Counted from the first letter of the stretch, positions 1 to 7,838 are shown. The stretch is DNA of 19,787 bases from Puniceicoccales bacterium (GCA_031266235.1 JAISBJ010000075.1:1-19787), one strand, 5' to 3'. Made by a program: numbers and translations. Notes: generated by a model from the sequence alone, not told the origin.

Positions 1-60
1 ATCGGCAGGGCTACTTTCGTTTTGTATCCTTTTACCCGGCGCTGGGGCTGTGCCAAGTGA
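1..60 (+). CDS. 3' end of an upstream gene, possibly signal peptidase I (partial)
   Basis: Frame 1 is open from the first base to a TGA at 58-60 and ends in ...RATFVLYPFTRRWGCAK. The duplicated copy at 164-223 extends this frame leftwards in phase through bases 146-163, giving GTNGEV before IGRATF. This supports it as a real C-terminus. A segment like EVIGRA followed by an aromatic/proline stretch resembles the end of type I signal peptidases (the GKA motif behind the last conserved box), but the catalytic Ser and Lys lie outside the window, so this name is tentative. The gene reads toward truA and probably shares its transcript. Confidence 0.4.
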   Translation: MGRATFVLYPFTRRWGCAK

Positions 61-145
61 GTGGAAAAATTAATGAAAAATAAGTAAAATTTCATGCGCT
101 GGCGATGCGAATGTCGGTACGATGGAACGGATTTTTATGGCTGGC
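1..145. repeat. Tandem duplication, copy 1 (period 163 bp)
   Basis: Bases 1-145 match 164-308 without gaps, with six mismatches by hand count (five transitions). The unit holds the last 19 codons and stop of the upstream gene, the spacer, and the first 17 codons of truA. The left end of this copy may lie before the window. Confidence 0.93.
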
Positions 146-246
146 GGGACAAACGGCGAGGTCATCGGCAGGGCTACTTTCGTTTTGTATCCTTTTACCC
201 GGCGCTGGGGCTGTGCCAAGTGAGTGGAAAATTTAACGAAAAATAA
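94..246 (+). pseudogene. Duplicated 5' fragment of truA, forming a 50-codon upstream reading frame
   Basis: The ATG at 94 starts the same first 17 codons as truA (MRWRCECRYDGTDF then YGW). At base 146 the duplication junction switches the frame into out-of-phase sequence of the upstream gene's second copy. It stops at TAA 244-246, 10 bases before the true truA ATG at 257. Compared with truA, the fragment has three silent differences and one replacement (Tyr here, Cys15 in truA). It cannot make an enzyme. If translated, it would act as a leader frame that delivers ribosomes just ahead of truA; that role is inference. Confidence 0.7.
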
Positions 247-308
247 GTAAAATTTCATGCGTTGGCGATGCGAATGTCGGTACGATGGGACGGATTTCTG
301 TGGCTGGC
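164..308. repeat. Tandem duplication, copy 2 (period 163 bp)
   Basis: Second copy of 1-145. Its right part is the genuine 5' end of truA; its left part is a dead copy of the upstream gene's 3' end, with stop at 221-223. The join between copies is bases 146-163. Confidence 0.93.
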
Positions 309-994
309 AAAGTCAACCCAATGGCCGTGCTATCCAGGATTTTATTGAGGCGCGACTGGCGGTGATTTTTGGTATCCCCATTCGCATCCACGGCAGTGGG
401 CGCACCGATGCTGGAGTCCACGCCCATGGCCAAGTTTTCCACTTCGACGCCCTTTGGTCCCACGGCGCCGATAAATTGCTGCGCGCCTTCCGCTGCGGAT
501 TGCCTGCGGGCATCCAAATGACGCGGGTGGAAGAGGTCGATCCTTCTTTTCACGCGCGGTTTTCGGCCCGAAAAAAACGCTATATTTACCAAATTTATCT
601 GGGCCAAGCTTCTCCCTTCGAGCGGCGTTACAAGTGGTCGATTGGGGACCGGGCCATCGATCTTTCCGCGATGAATGCTTTGGGGCGCTATTTTTTAGGG
701 GAGCACAATTTTTCGGCATTTGGGGCGAGGCACGGCGATAGTTCCGCAGAAAATCCGGAGAAAATTCTGTACCAACTATCTTTTTCCCGACGGGACCGCG
801 ATTTGCAGCTGGAGACGGAGGGGAGCGGCTATCTTTACAAAATGGTGCGCACGCTGGCGGCGACGTTGTTGGACGTGGGGCTGAGCCGGATCGATGGCGG
901 CTATGTTTTAGATTGTTTTTACAAAAAAATTCGCCGAGAAAAGATAACGACGGCGCCTCCCCACGGATTATTTCTGGACAAGGTTTATTATTGA
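257..994 (+). CDS. truA: tRNA pseudouridine(38-40) synthase TruA
   Basis: TruA converts uridines 38, 39 and 40 in the tRNA anticodon arm to pseudouridine. The protein has 245 residues, close to the usual family length. The N-terminal RNA-binding strand carries YDGTDF at 9-14 and GWQ at 16-18. The catalytic motif SGRTDAGVHA is at 47-56, with the nucleophile Asp51. The C-terminal half contains the GSGYLYKMVR segment typical of the family. The ATG at 257 is the only start that preserves the conserved first strand. No strong ribosome-binding site precedes it (only AT-rich sequence with AAGTAA). Its first 52 bases are duplicated upstream at 94-145. Cys15 sits where the duplicate has Tyr. thrS follows after 49 bases in the same direction, so co-transcription is likely. 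Confidence 0.97.
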   Translation: MRWRCECRYDGTDFCGWQSQPNGRAIQDFIEARLAVIFGIPIRIHGSGRTDAGVHAHGQVFHFDALWSHGADKLLRAFRCGLPAGIQMTRVEEVDPSFHARFSARKKRYIYQIYLGQASPFERRYKWSIGDRAIDLSAMNALGRYFLGEHNFSAFGARHGDSSAENPEKILYQLSFSRRDRDLQLETEGSGYLYKMVRTLAATLLDVGLSRIDGGYVLDCFYKKIRREKITTAPPHGLFLDKVYY

Positions 995-1043
995 AGCGTT
1001 TGAAAATGCTTGACGATTGGAAATTTACGCGTTTTTTTCCGCC

Positions 1044-2852
1044 ATGGATTCGGAACTCCTAAAAATTCGGCATTCGGCGGCACATGTTCTAGCGGCGGCT
1101 GTGGCCCATCTATTTCCAGAGGTAAAATTCGACATCGGTCCTGCGACGGAGGACGGGTTTTACTATGATTTTGATTGCGAAAATAAATTCACGACGGAGG
1201 ATCTCCCGAAGATCGAGGCGGAGATGCAAAAACTCATCGATCAAAACCAAACTTTCGAACGCAGCGTCCTTTCCCGCCAAGAGGCCTTTGAAACTTTTTC
1301 TCAAAAAAAACAAACCTATAAGTTGGAGCGGCTGCGCGACATCGGCGAGGGCGAGGAGATTTCGATCTACAGAAATGGCGATTTTACTGACCTTTGCCGC
1401 GGCCCCCACGTCTCCAGCAGCGGCGAAATAAAGGCATTTAAACTGCTTTCCATCGCCGGTGTTTACTATCGCGGTGACGAAAAAAATCGGCAATTGCAGC
1501 GCATTTACGGGACCGCCTTTGATTCGCGGGAGGCGCTCGACGGCTACCTCACTCAGCTGGAGGAGGCGAAAAAGCGGGATCACCGCAAGCTCGGCAAGGA
1601 ACTCGAGTTATTTTTGATCGACGACGCCGTTGGGCCGGGACTGATTTTGTGGCTCCCCAAGGGCAATATCATTCGCACGGAGCTGCAGAAATTTATTTCG
1701 TCTGAGTTGGAAAAATTGGGCTACATGATGGTTTCGACGCCGCACGTCGCCAAGCTGGATTTATTCCGCACGTCGGGGCATTTTCCCTACTACAAGGACG
1801 CGCAGTATCCGCCCATTGCCGAGCGCGCGACCCTCGAAAACAACCCGGATTTGACGTGTTCGCAGTTGATGGACGGCCTTGAGAAGGGTTCGTTGGATGG
1901 GTTTTTACTGAAGCCTATGAACTGTCCGGGGCACATCAAAATTTACGCTTCGCGCGGGCGATCCTACCGCGAGCTGCCCATAAAATTGGCGGAATTCGCC
2001 GCCGTGTACCGCTGGGAGCAATCGGGCGAGTTGAGTGGGATGACGCGGGTGCGCGGGTTTACGCAGGACGACGCCCACATTTTTTGCACGGAGGAGCAGT
2101 TGCCCGGAGAGATTGCTGAGTGTCTCGGCCTTGTCAAGACAATTTTTGGGACGCTGGGCATGTCCGATTTCAAGGTACGCGTCAGTTTGCGCGACCCCCA
2201 GTCCGACAAATACATTGGGCGCGACGAGTCGTGGAGTAAGGCGGAGCGGGCGTTGGAAATTGCTGCGAAATCGCTGGGCGTTCCCTACTCGCTGGCGCCG
2301 GGAGAGGCGGCATTTTACGGCCCCAAAATTGATTTTATTGTAAAAGATGTGATTGGTCGGGAGTGGCAATTGGGGACGGTCCAGGTCGACTACAATTTGC
2401 CGGAGCGCTTCAATATCAGTTACGTTGGCAGCGACAACAAGTTGCACCAGCCGGTCATGATTCATCGGGCGCCGTTTGGTTCCATGGAACGTTTTTGCGG
2501 GATACTGATCGAGCATTTTGCTGGGGATTTCCCGACGTGGCTCGCTCCGGAACAGGTGCGCCTCCTCCCGCTCAACGACGAAAATATTCCCTATGGGCAG
2601 GAGATTTTTGGGCGGTTGCGCCGAGCGGGGATACGGGCTTCCGTCGACGAGTCCTCCGAAAAATTGGGGGCAAAAATCCGCCGCGCCGAGCTGGAAAAAA
2701 TTCCCTACATGTTCATCGTCGGCAATCAGGAGCAGGCCGACCGCAAGATTTCCCTGCGCTCCCGAAAGGACAAATCCATCGAAGGCAGCCACGGTATCGA
2801 TTGCGCGATCGATCTGATGCTCGCGGAAATACGCGAAAAGCGGCTTTTTTAA
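1044..2852 (+). CDS. thrS: Threonine--tRNA ligase lacking the N-terminal TGS domain
   Basis: ThrS charges tRNA-Thr with threonine and clears mischarged serine. From the ATG at 1044 the protein has 602 residues; a TTG at 1017 would add nine. It begins directly with the editing domain: the HxxxH of RHSAAH (His10, His14) and the CRGPH motif (Cys118, His122) are intact. The class II core follows with zinc ligands Cys294 (MNCPGH), His345 (DDAHIF) and His474 (IHRAPFGSMERF). The C-terminal anticodon-binding domain ends with a typical GNQE segment. The roughly 60-residue TGS domain of the E. coli enzyme is absent. Between YYKD and KPMNCPGH there are about 23 residues more than in E. coli. No clear Shine-Dalgarno is seen at either start. 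The stop overlaps the fabZ stop on the other strand. Confidence 0.95.
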   Translation: MDSELLKIRHSAAHVLAAAVAHLFPEVKFDIGPATEDGFYYDFDCENKFTTEDLPKIEAEMQKLIDQNQTFERSVLSRQEAFETFSQKKQTYKLERLRDIGEGEEISIYRNGDFTDLCRGPHVSSSGEIKAFKLLSIAGVYYRGDEKNRQLQRIYGTAFDSREALDGYLTQLEEAKKRDHRKLGKELELFLIDDAVGPGLILWLPKGNIIRTELQKFISSELEKLGYMMVSTPHVAKLDLFRTSGHFPYYKDAQYPPIAERATLENNPDLTCSQLMDGLEKGSLDGFLLKPMNCPGHIKIYASRGRSYRELPIKLAEFAAVYRWEQSGELSGMTRVRGFTQDDAHIFCTEEQLPGEIAECLGLVKTIFGTLGMSDFKVRVSLRDPQSDKYIGRDESWSKAERALEIAAKSLGVPYSLAPGEAAFYGPKIDFIVKDVIGREWQLGTVQVDYNLPERFNISYVGSDNKLHQPVMIHRAPFGSMERFCGILIEHFAGDFPTWLAPEQVRLLPLNDENIPYGQEIFGRLRRAGIRASVDESSEKLGAKIRRAELEKIPYMFIVGNQEQADRKISLRSRKDKSIEGSHGIDCAIDLMLAEIREKRLF

Positions 2853-3262
2853 GCCAGTGCCAGGGAAAATTTTGTTCTCAGTACGGCGGTCTCTCCTTTG
2901 GAAATGCTTCCGGCCATGAAGAAAAATTTCCCCACTTTCTCCCGGAATTCCGCGGCGATCGATAGCGGTTCATTTGGCTTGACAATTGATCGAAAACGCG
3001 CCTCTTCTATCTTCGCGAGCACCGGGACTTGCATTTCCAATAATGGAAAAAGATGTAAAATCAGGACGGCGGCCGTCTGAAATACCGTTTCGCAGAGGAT
3101 GACACCCGGCGTGATGGGGTTGCCCGGGTAGTGCCCCCTGTAAAAATCGTCGGCCTCGGAAAATGTTTTTTTTGCCATAATTTTACTGCCCTCCAGCGCA
3201 ATGACGCGGTCGATGAAGAGGAACGGATCGCGGTGGGGAATGGTATTTTTTACATCAATCAT
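2849..3262 (-). CDS. fabZ: 3-hydroxyacyl-[acyl-carrier-protein] dehydratase, FabZ family
   Basis: FabZ dehydrates 3-hydroxyacyl-ACP in type II fatty acid synthesis, in the cytoplasm. The 137-residue protein is of normal length for a single hot-dog domain. IPHRDPFLFIDRV at 8-20 is the family's opening motif. GHYPGNPITPGV holds catalytic His44, and Glu58 follows in the central helix. The ATG at 3262 shares one base with the upstream gene's TGA, giving TGATG; a GTG at 3265 would overlap by four. Either arrangement suggests translational coupling. Its own stop shares a TTAA with the thrS stop. The sequence is somewhat divergent (ILCETVFQ rather than the more usual IMEAMAQ), so a related hot-dog dehydratase role, such as in a specialised lipid pathway, cannot be excluded. 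Confidence 0.88.
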   Translation of the reverse strand: MIDVKNTIPHRDPFLFIDRVIALEGSKIMAKKTFSEADDFYRGHYPGNPITPGVILCETVFQTAAVLILHLFPLLEMQVPVLAKIEEARFRSIVKPNEPLSIAAEFREKVGKFFFMAGSISKGETAVLRTKFSLALA

Positions 3263-3924
3263 CACTCGACGACTTCCAATTTCTGCAATTCTTCGTCATC
3301 CCACTCGATCTCGTCGACCTCGAAATTCTCACTCTCCCCGAGATAAGTTTCTTCCTCGTTCTCCTCCTCCTCCTCGAATTCCCCGCGCTTCGTGACGTCG
3401 TAGCCCGACGGCGTGTACTCCAAAATGTCGACGACCTCGTCAAAAATGTGGACGTTGTTCCCGTCGATGTACTTCTCCTGATATTTTTCGCGCATGGATT
3501 CCTCGATTTCTTCGGCGTTGATCGCCACCTTAAAATCGATTAAATCGTTGAGCAACTTAATTCTCAGGCGGATGATGTGGTCGATAAATTCCACGTAGGG
3601 GCCCTCGTTATCCCCGATGATATTGGGGAGCAGGAACAGGGGTTCTTCGGAGGAAAGGGCCTTCGCCGTTGTAAAATTTATTTTAGCTTGATTGCCCGAC
3701 AGCTCCGATTGGATGCGGAATTTCAGGAATGCATTTTCGATAATTTCGTTGCGCAGGCCGTATTCGGTGAGTGGGGAAGCGAGTTCGATGATGTGTTCGA
3801 ACTGCCGCGGATCGATAATCCCCGCGTAATCTGCGTCGACATTGACGTCATTGCTCATTTTTTCGACCCACCATTTGTAGTCGTCCCTCAGCTTCACAAT
3901 ACACCATTCAATTCGATCGGACAT
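3262..3924 (-). CDS. Unknown acidic protein, translationally coupled to fabZ
   Basis: I do not recognise this 220-residue protein. It starts MSDRIEWCIVKLRDDYKWW and has no signal peptide or membrane segment, so it is probably cytoplasmic. Residues 1 to about 150 look like a folded, mixed helical domain. After about 175 it becomes a strongly acidic tail with runs of Glu and Asp, ending EELQKLEVVE. Two Trp-rich patches (near the start and in DEIEWDDEE) might be contact points. The stop overlaps the fabZ start, so the two are very likely co-expressed. A possible promoter TTTACG-N16-TATCAG lies just upstream on the same strand, but it is weak. The even frame, the coupling and its position support a real gene. 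Confidence 0.8.
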   Translation of the reverse strand: MSDRIEWCIVKLRDDYKWWVEKMSNDVNVDADYAGIIDPRQFEHIIELASPLTEYGLRNEIIENAFLKFRIQSELSGNQAKINFTTAKALSSEEPLFLLPNIIGDNEGPYVEFIDHIIRLRIKLLNDLIDFKVAINAEEIEESMREKYQEKYIDGNNVHIFDEVVDILEYTPSGYDVTKRGEFEEEEENEEETYLGESENFEVDEIEWDDEELQKLEVVE

Positions 3925-3970
3925 AGTCGTGTCGGACTCTGATAGGAATATTTTTTTGGGCGTAAAGAAC

Positions 3971-4100
3971 TTTCATGGGAAATTATTTTTTTGGGTAAAT
4001 TGGAAAAATTCGATCAAATGGATTCCTGGGAAAATTGCGGATCAATTTCTCGGAAAAATTATGAATCAACGGGAACTTCGGATTTCGCGAGGATCATCGG
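3971..4100. repeat. Tandem duplication behind the PEPCK gene, distal copy (period 140 bp)
   Basis: Bases 3971-4100 match 4111-4240 without gaps, with 15 mismatches by hand count, all transitions. This copy lies in the spacer between the PEPCK gene and the unknown gene. A ten-base linker, 4101-4110, separates the copies. The rest of the gap (3925-3970) holds nothing recognisable apart from the weak promoter candidate noted for the unknown gene. Confidence 0.92.
4059..4100 (-). pseudogene. Duplicated last 13 codons and stop of the PEPCK gene
   Basis: On the minus strand this reads PMILAKSEVPVDS then TAA. It aligns codon for codon with the true C-terminus PTILTKSEISVNS then TAG at 4240-4199. 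It is a dead gene end left by the 140-bp duplication, with no start of its own. Confidence 0.85.
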
Positions 4101-4110
4101 ATTAGAAAAT

Positions 4111-4240
4111 TTTCATGGGAAATTATTTTTTTGGATAAATTGGAAAAGCTCGATCAAATGGATTCCTGGGGGAATTGCGGATCGACTTCTCGGAAAAACT
4201 ATGAATTGACGGAGATTTCGGATTTCGTGAGGATCGTCGG
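4111..4240. repeat. Tandem duplication behind the PEPCK gene, proximal copy
   Basis: Counterpart of 3971-4100. Bases 4199-4240 are the genuine last 13 codons and stop of the PEPCK gene; 4111-4198 is the spacer directly behind it. Confidence 0.92.
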
Positions 4241-7200
4241 GTCGGCACCAATTGTCCCCTGGAGGTCCTGCAGGTAGCGGTCGGAGCTCACGTATTCCAG
4301 GCGCCGTTGGCAATGTTCGATGCGTTTGCGGATGCCCATGGAGCGCACGTATTCCCCGTTGTGTTCCTTCTGGGCGAACGCTTTCATATGGCGCACGCAG
4401 CGGCGCAGGTGGTGGACGTGAATGATCTGGCAAGTCAGCAGCCGCTCCCGGTACCAATCGCTTTCCATGACGGTTTTTCGGTCAAATAATCGGCGAAATT
4501 CCGGGCTATCTCGCTTCATCCCCTCGTAATCGCCGTGGGCCATGATGTGCAGAAGCGCCCGAATGGGGGGGCAGGCGGAGTGAATGCTCCCATCCTCGAA
4601 AAATTGCAGCGCGGCCCGCCGATGGGCATCTACGATATTCGCCATGCTTCCGGCGAAAATTTCCATATTTTGCTTTTCCGGCTGTAGCATTTCTTCGGAA
4701 AAAACGGTCTCCGGCGCAGTCAAAATTCGCCCCAAAAACGCTACTGTAAATTCTTTGTTAATGCGATAGCCCAGGCGGCTCGCTTCAACTTTTTTCCCCC
4801 CGTACTCGAAATCGCAACAGCGCTCCAAGTAGCCGTTGGCGATCAAAAATTTCGGGTCACGTTCTTCGGGTTTCATGCGGCTAAAAATCTCGGGGATGAT
4901 GTAGGAAATATCGTGGCCAACCCTGACATTCGGGCCAACGACCCCCGCCGACGAAATGTACCCCTCGTAGCCACTTACCACAAAACTTAAAAACGCGTTG
5001 TTGAGGTCAACAATTTGGCTGAGGGCGTTGAATGGCGCCTTTGTCATGACCCCTTCCAGACCTGCGCCGGTGGTCGACGGCGACTTCCCCGTCATATTGG
5101 AGGCGAATTCCATGAATAATTCGGGCAGTTCGAAGTAATGGAGGGGGTTATGGACCGACAGCGGCTGTATGCCGTCCTCGGGACCATTATTGCGGCGGCC
5201 AGCGATCACCGCGTCCACGACGTAGTAGAGGGGCTGGTCGGGCGAAATCCCCCGCGCCAGGCGCATGCAAGTCTCCGTGATGTGCATGAGGCGCCGGTCC
5301 GTGATGTCTTTGCGGTCCTGTAAATAGCGCATGTTGCTGCTCAACTTCCCATTGTCCATAAGGCGTTGGTGGGAGGGGCAGACGACGTACTTCGGGGCGC
5401 GCTCGTCTTGTAAAAATTGTTCTAAAAATTTCTGCATGATCGGCGTATACTTGGAAAATTTTATGCTATCTTCGACGATTTTTTGCACATCAGGTTTAGT
5501 CAGGGGCTGGTAATTGCAGATAAAGGAGTTGGGCAAAGTCATTTCGTACTCCGCTTCGTGGTCGTAGCCGGGATCGATGGCATCGTCGGGGCGCTGGTAG
5601 AGGCGGTATTCACAATTTTCCACGAATTTTACCGAATGGTAAGGTTTTTGTAAATTTTTTAGTGGTGCGACGGGGACGGTCACGCTGGCGGTGATATCGT
5701 CTTCCATCGAAATTTTCCGCGACGCACAGAAGTCCTCGCGCAGGGAAAATAGGTTCCAGGAGTGGTCCGAGCGCAGGCCGACCCGCAAGTAGCGCGCCAT
5801 TATTTTCTGGTTGAGGTACTTCAATTCTTGGCCGGCGACGCCGTTGATGAGGTCGACCGAAAAATATTTTTTCCAATCCTTCCCCCAACTTTCGCGGTAG
5901 TGCAATTTTAAAATGTAAATGAGTTCTTTAATACTGGCCGGAATCGTCTGGAGCCAGCGATTATACTCGTCCGTTTGCTCTTCGCTCCGCTGGAACATTT
6001 TGACGACGGAACCGAGGGAGCGCTTGCGGTCCAGGATTTTTAATGTTTTTTTATCTGAATTTTTAAAGCGATTTGAAAAATTCATTTGCAATATGGTTTC
6101 CACCGTGGCGCAATCGCCTTCGAAATCCCGGATCACGGAGCTCCCGGACACGATATTGTCGTCCACCGCCTTCGAAATCTCCGACTTGCCGCCGCCCGAT
6201 ACGGTCGATGGTTTGTGGCAAAAAACGCCTTCGGCAACCGTACCGATGAGTTGCCACTGGTGCGATCGGGGGTCCTTTTTCAACTCAACTTGGTAGCCGT
6301 TGGACAGCACGTAGGTCCAATGGGGGACGATCCGCAGCTGATTCGCTGAGTCGTCCGATTGCCAAGTAATGGTTTGGTTGAGTTTGGAAAAATGGGCGTC
6401 GCCCGGGACGTAAATGACATCGGGGAATTGCCGATCGATGCCGTAGCCCTCCCGCTGAAAATCGATTTGCTGGCCATAATGTTTTGCCAAAAAAGCCATG
6501 GTTTGCTCGGATTTCTCGATATAATCCATTTGGAAATCGTCGCCGAGATTGTAGCGCGGGTTAGCCAGTGCGCCCCCCGAATGTTCCTCCTCGCACAGGC
6601 CAAATAAATTCGCCGAGTAACTCATCTGCGTCTTAATTTCCTTCTTTCCGTAGCCATTATAGCTATCGGCGATAATCGAGATAATGACGCCGCTTTTGTC
6701 GCGTACCATGACTTTGAAAGGTTTGCCGCCGTGGTAGCGTTCGTCGTCCTTTTCCCAACACATCCCCTCACGCCTTTGGCGCTCCGTCGCGTCGGAGTAG
6801 TGGGGCAATCCGAGTTCTTTTTTGGTTAGATGGGTTAGGTGGGGTGCGACGATGATGCAGCCGCTATGGCCGGTCCAAGTTTCCGGGTCCATGGCGGGAT
6901 CGTTTTCCGGGGACGTGGGCGAGCCAGCGGTTCCAAAAATACTTTCGACCATATCCAAAAAATTGACCAGCGATCCGGGCACAAAAAATCGAATCTCCAT
7001 GCGCTTTTCGCAGCAATAATCGGGTATTTTGGGGCAAATAATGGGTTTTAGGTAGCCGGAGACGAAGGTGTAAGCTTTTTTCTGCTGCGTTGATGTAAAG
7101 GGCAATTCGAGGATATTTTTGGGAGGTTGGCAAGCGTGGGCCAGCATCCGGGCAAAGGCGAGTTTTGGCACTTCGATTTTATCCGTTGGGACGCCCAGTT

Positions 7201-7597
7201 CGCCCCCGACGATGTGAAAAACGTCCTTCGTGGTCCGCTTATCGATTCTAGGGTTGTGCAAGATCCCCTGGTAAACGCGATAGCTATCGACGTGTTCGGA
7301 GTGGAATTCGTCGGCGTTGGGGGGGAGCGACAGGACGCGGGACACGCCGTGGCGATCGCTAATGAAGGTATTGCGGGGGATCCAGGGATGTTTTTCGGCG
7401 GCTGGGAGGTCAGCAAAATAGCGCTCACAGAAGTCGATAATGCGCTGGTCGGCCGGGCAATTATAGTTAGGGAGCAGGCGGCGCAGGTCGTTAGCGGAAG
7501 ACAGCAGGGGTTCGGCGATTTGAATAATGGGTAAATTTTCTTTACGAGCATTTAACCCCAGGGATATGAGGCGGAAATTGACGTATTCCTGCAGCAT
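4199..7597 (-). CDS. Probable PPi-type phosphoenolpyruvate carboxykinase (diphosphate-dependent)
   Basis: This very long cytoplasmic protein (1132 residues from the ATG at 7597) matches the unusual length of PPi-dependent PEP carboxykinases, which interconvert oxaloacetate plus PPi with PEP, phosphate and CO2. Two PEPCK-like landmarks are visible: SYNGYGKKEIKT (about 312-323), resembling the substrate/metal region with paired lysines, and the glycine loop VSGGGKSE (466-473), in the position of the kinase loop, followed by RDFEGDC. The name rests on remembered family features, not a search. I chose 7597 because GGAG lies five bases upstream and TGGATA-N17-TATAAT lies at 7668-7640. An ATG at 7669 would add 24 residues; it has no Shine-Dalgarno but has a TTGAAA-N16-TACGAT candidate (7709-7682) upstream. 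The last 13 codons are duplicated downstream. Confidence 0.68.
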   Translation of the reverse strand: MLQEYVNFRLISLGLNARKENLPIIQIAEPLLSSANDLRRLLPNYNCPADQRIIDFCERYFADLPAAEKHPWIPRNTFISDRHGVSRVLSLPPNADEFHSEHVDSYRVYQGILHNPRIDKRTTKDVFHIVGGELGVPTDKIEVPKLAFARMLAHACQPPKNILELPFTSTQQKKAYTFVSGYLKPIICPKIPDYCCEKRMEIRFFVPGSLVNFLDMVESIFGTAGSPTSPENDPAMDPETWTGHSGCIIVAPHLTHLTKKELGLPHYSDATERQRREGMCWEKDDERYHGGKPFKVMVRDKSGVIISIIADSYNGYGKKEIKTQMSYSANLFGLCEEEHSGGALANPRYNLGDDFQMDYIEKSEQTMAFLAKHYGQQIDFQREGYGIDRQFPDVIYVPGDAHFSKLNQTITWQSDDSANQLRIVPHWTYVLSNGYQVELKKDPRSHQWQLIGTVAEGVFCHKPSTVSGGGKSEISKAVDDNIVSGSSVIRDFEGDCATVETILQMNFSNRFKNSDKKTLKILDRKRSLGSVVKMFQRSEEQTDEYNRWLQTIPASIKELIYILKLHYRESWGKDWKKYFSVDLINGVAGQELKYLNQKIMARYLRVGLRSDHSWNLFSLREDFCASRKISMEDDITASVTVPVAPLKNLQKPYHSVKFVENCEYRLYQRPDDAIDPGYDHEAEYEMTLPNSFICNYQPLTKPDVQKIVEDSIKFSKYTPIMQKFLEQFLQDERAPKYVVCPSHQRLMDNGKLSSNMRYLQDRKDITDRRLMHITETCMRLARGISPDQPLYYVVDAVIAGRRNNGPEDGIQPLSVHNPLHYFELPELFMEFASNMTGKSPSTTGAGLEGVMTKAPFNALSQIVDLNNAFLSFVVSGYEGYISSAGVVGPNVRVGHDISYIIPEIFSRMKPEERDPKFLIANGYLERCCDFEYGGKKVEASRLGYRINKEFTVAFLGRILTAPETVFSEEMLQPEKQNMEIFAGSMANIVDAHRRAALQFFEDGSIHSACPPIRALLHIMAHGDYEGMKRDSPEFRRLFDRKTVMESDWYRERLLTCQIIHVHHLRRCVRHMKAFAQKEHNGEYVRSMGIRKRIEHCQRRLEYVSSDRYLQDLQGTIGADPTILTKSEISVNS

Positions 7598-7639
7598 TTC
7601 GTCTCCAAGAATGGTATTCTTTTTATCACAGTCGTCGCC

Positions 7640-7668
7640 ATTATACCCCAATGTTTTTCGAATATCCA
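7640..7668 (-). promoter_or_regulatory. Sigma-70-like promoter candidate for the PEPCK gene
   Basis: On the minus strand, TGGATA (7668-7663) and a perfect TATAAT (7645-7640) are 17 bases apart. Transcription would start near 7633, giving a leader of about 36 bases with GGAG at 7606-7603 before the ATG at 7597. A second candidate, TTGAAA-N16-TACGAT at 7709-7682, would instead serve the longer ATG at 7669 almost without a leader. Confidence 0.4.
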
Positions 7669-7780
7669 TAATAATTGATCCATCGTAAAAATTTTCGAAA
7701 ATGTTTCAATAAATTTTTAATATTTTAATGGAATTTTATAAATTGGATTTTGGAGTTTTATGAGGTTTGGGTCAATTTCG

Positions 7781-7796
7781 CATAATATATATTATG
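7781..7796. promoter_or_regulatory. Perfect 16-bp AT palindrome upstream of the PEPCK gene
   Basis: CATAATATATATTATG is its own reverse complement. It lies between the PEPCK start and the dxr-trxB-ruvB group's end, about 75 bases upstream of the first promoter candidate. It could be an operator or simply AT-rich sequence. The remaining spacer up to 7838 is AT-rich with no other recognisable element. Confidence 0.3.
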
Positions 7797-7838
7797 TCTC
7801 AATTTTCTTTTTGATTTTCACCGACTCTAAAAAATTTC

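Noticed and set aside
1905..2792. Long open frame antisense to thrS (295 codons)
   Set aside because: It lies wholly opposite a complete, motif-rich thrS and its translation has no recognisable domain. It is a shadow of codon use in thrS.
3971..4240. Insertion sequence or mobile element explaining the 140-bp repeat
   Set aside because: No inverted ends, no transposase and no target-site pattern. One copy is simply the end of the PEPCK gene.
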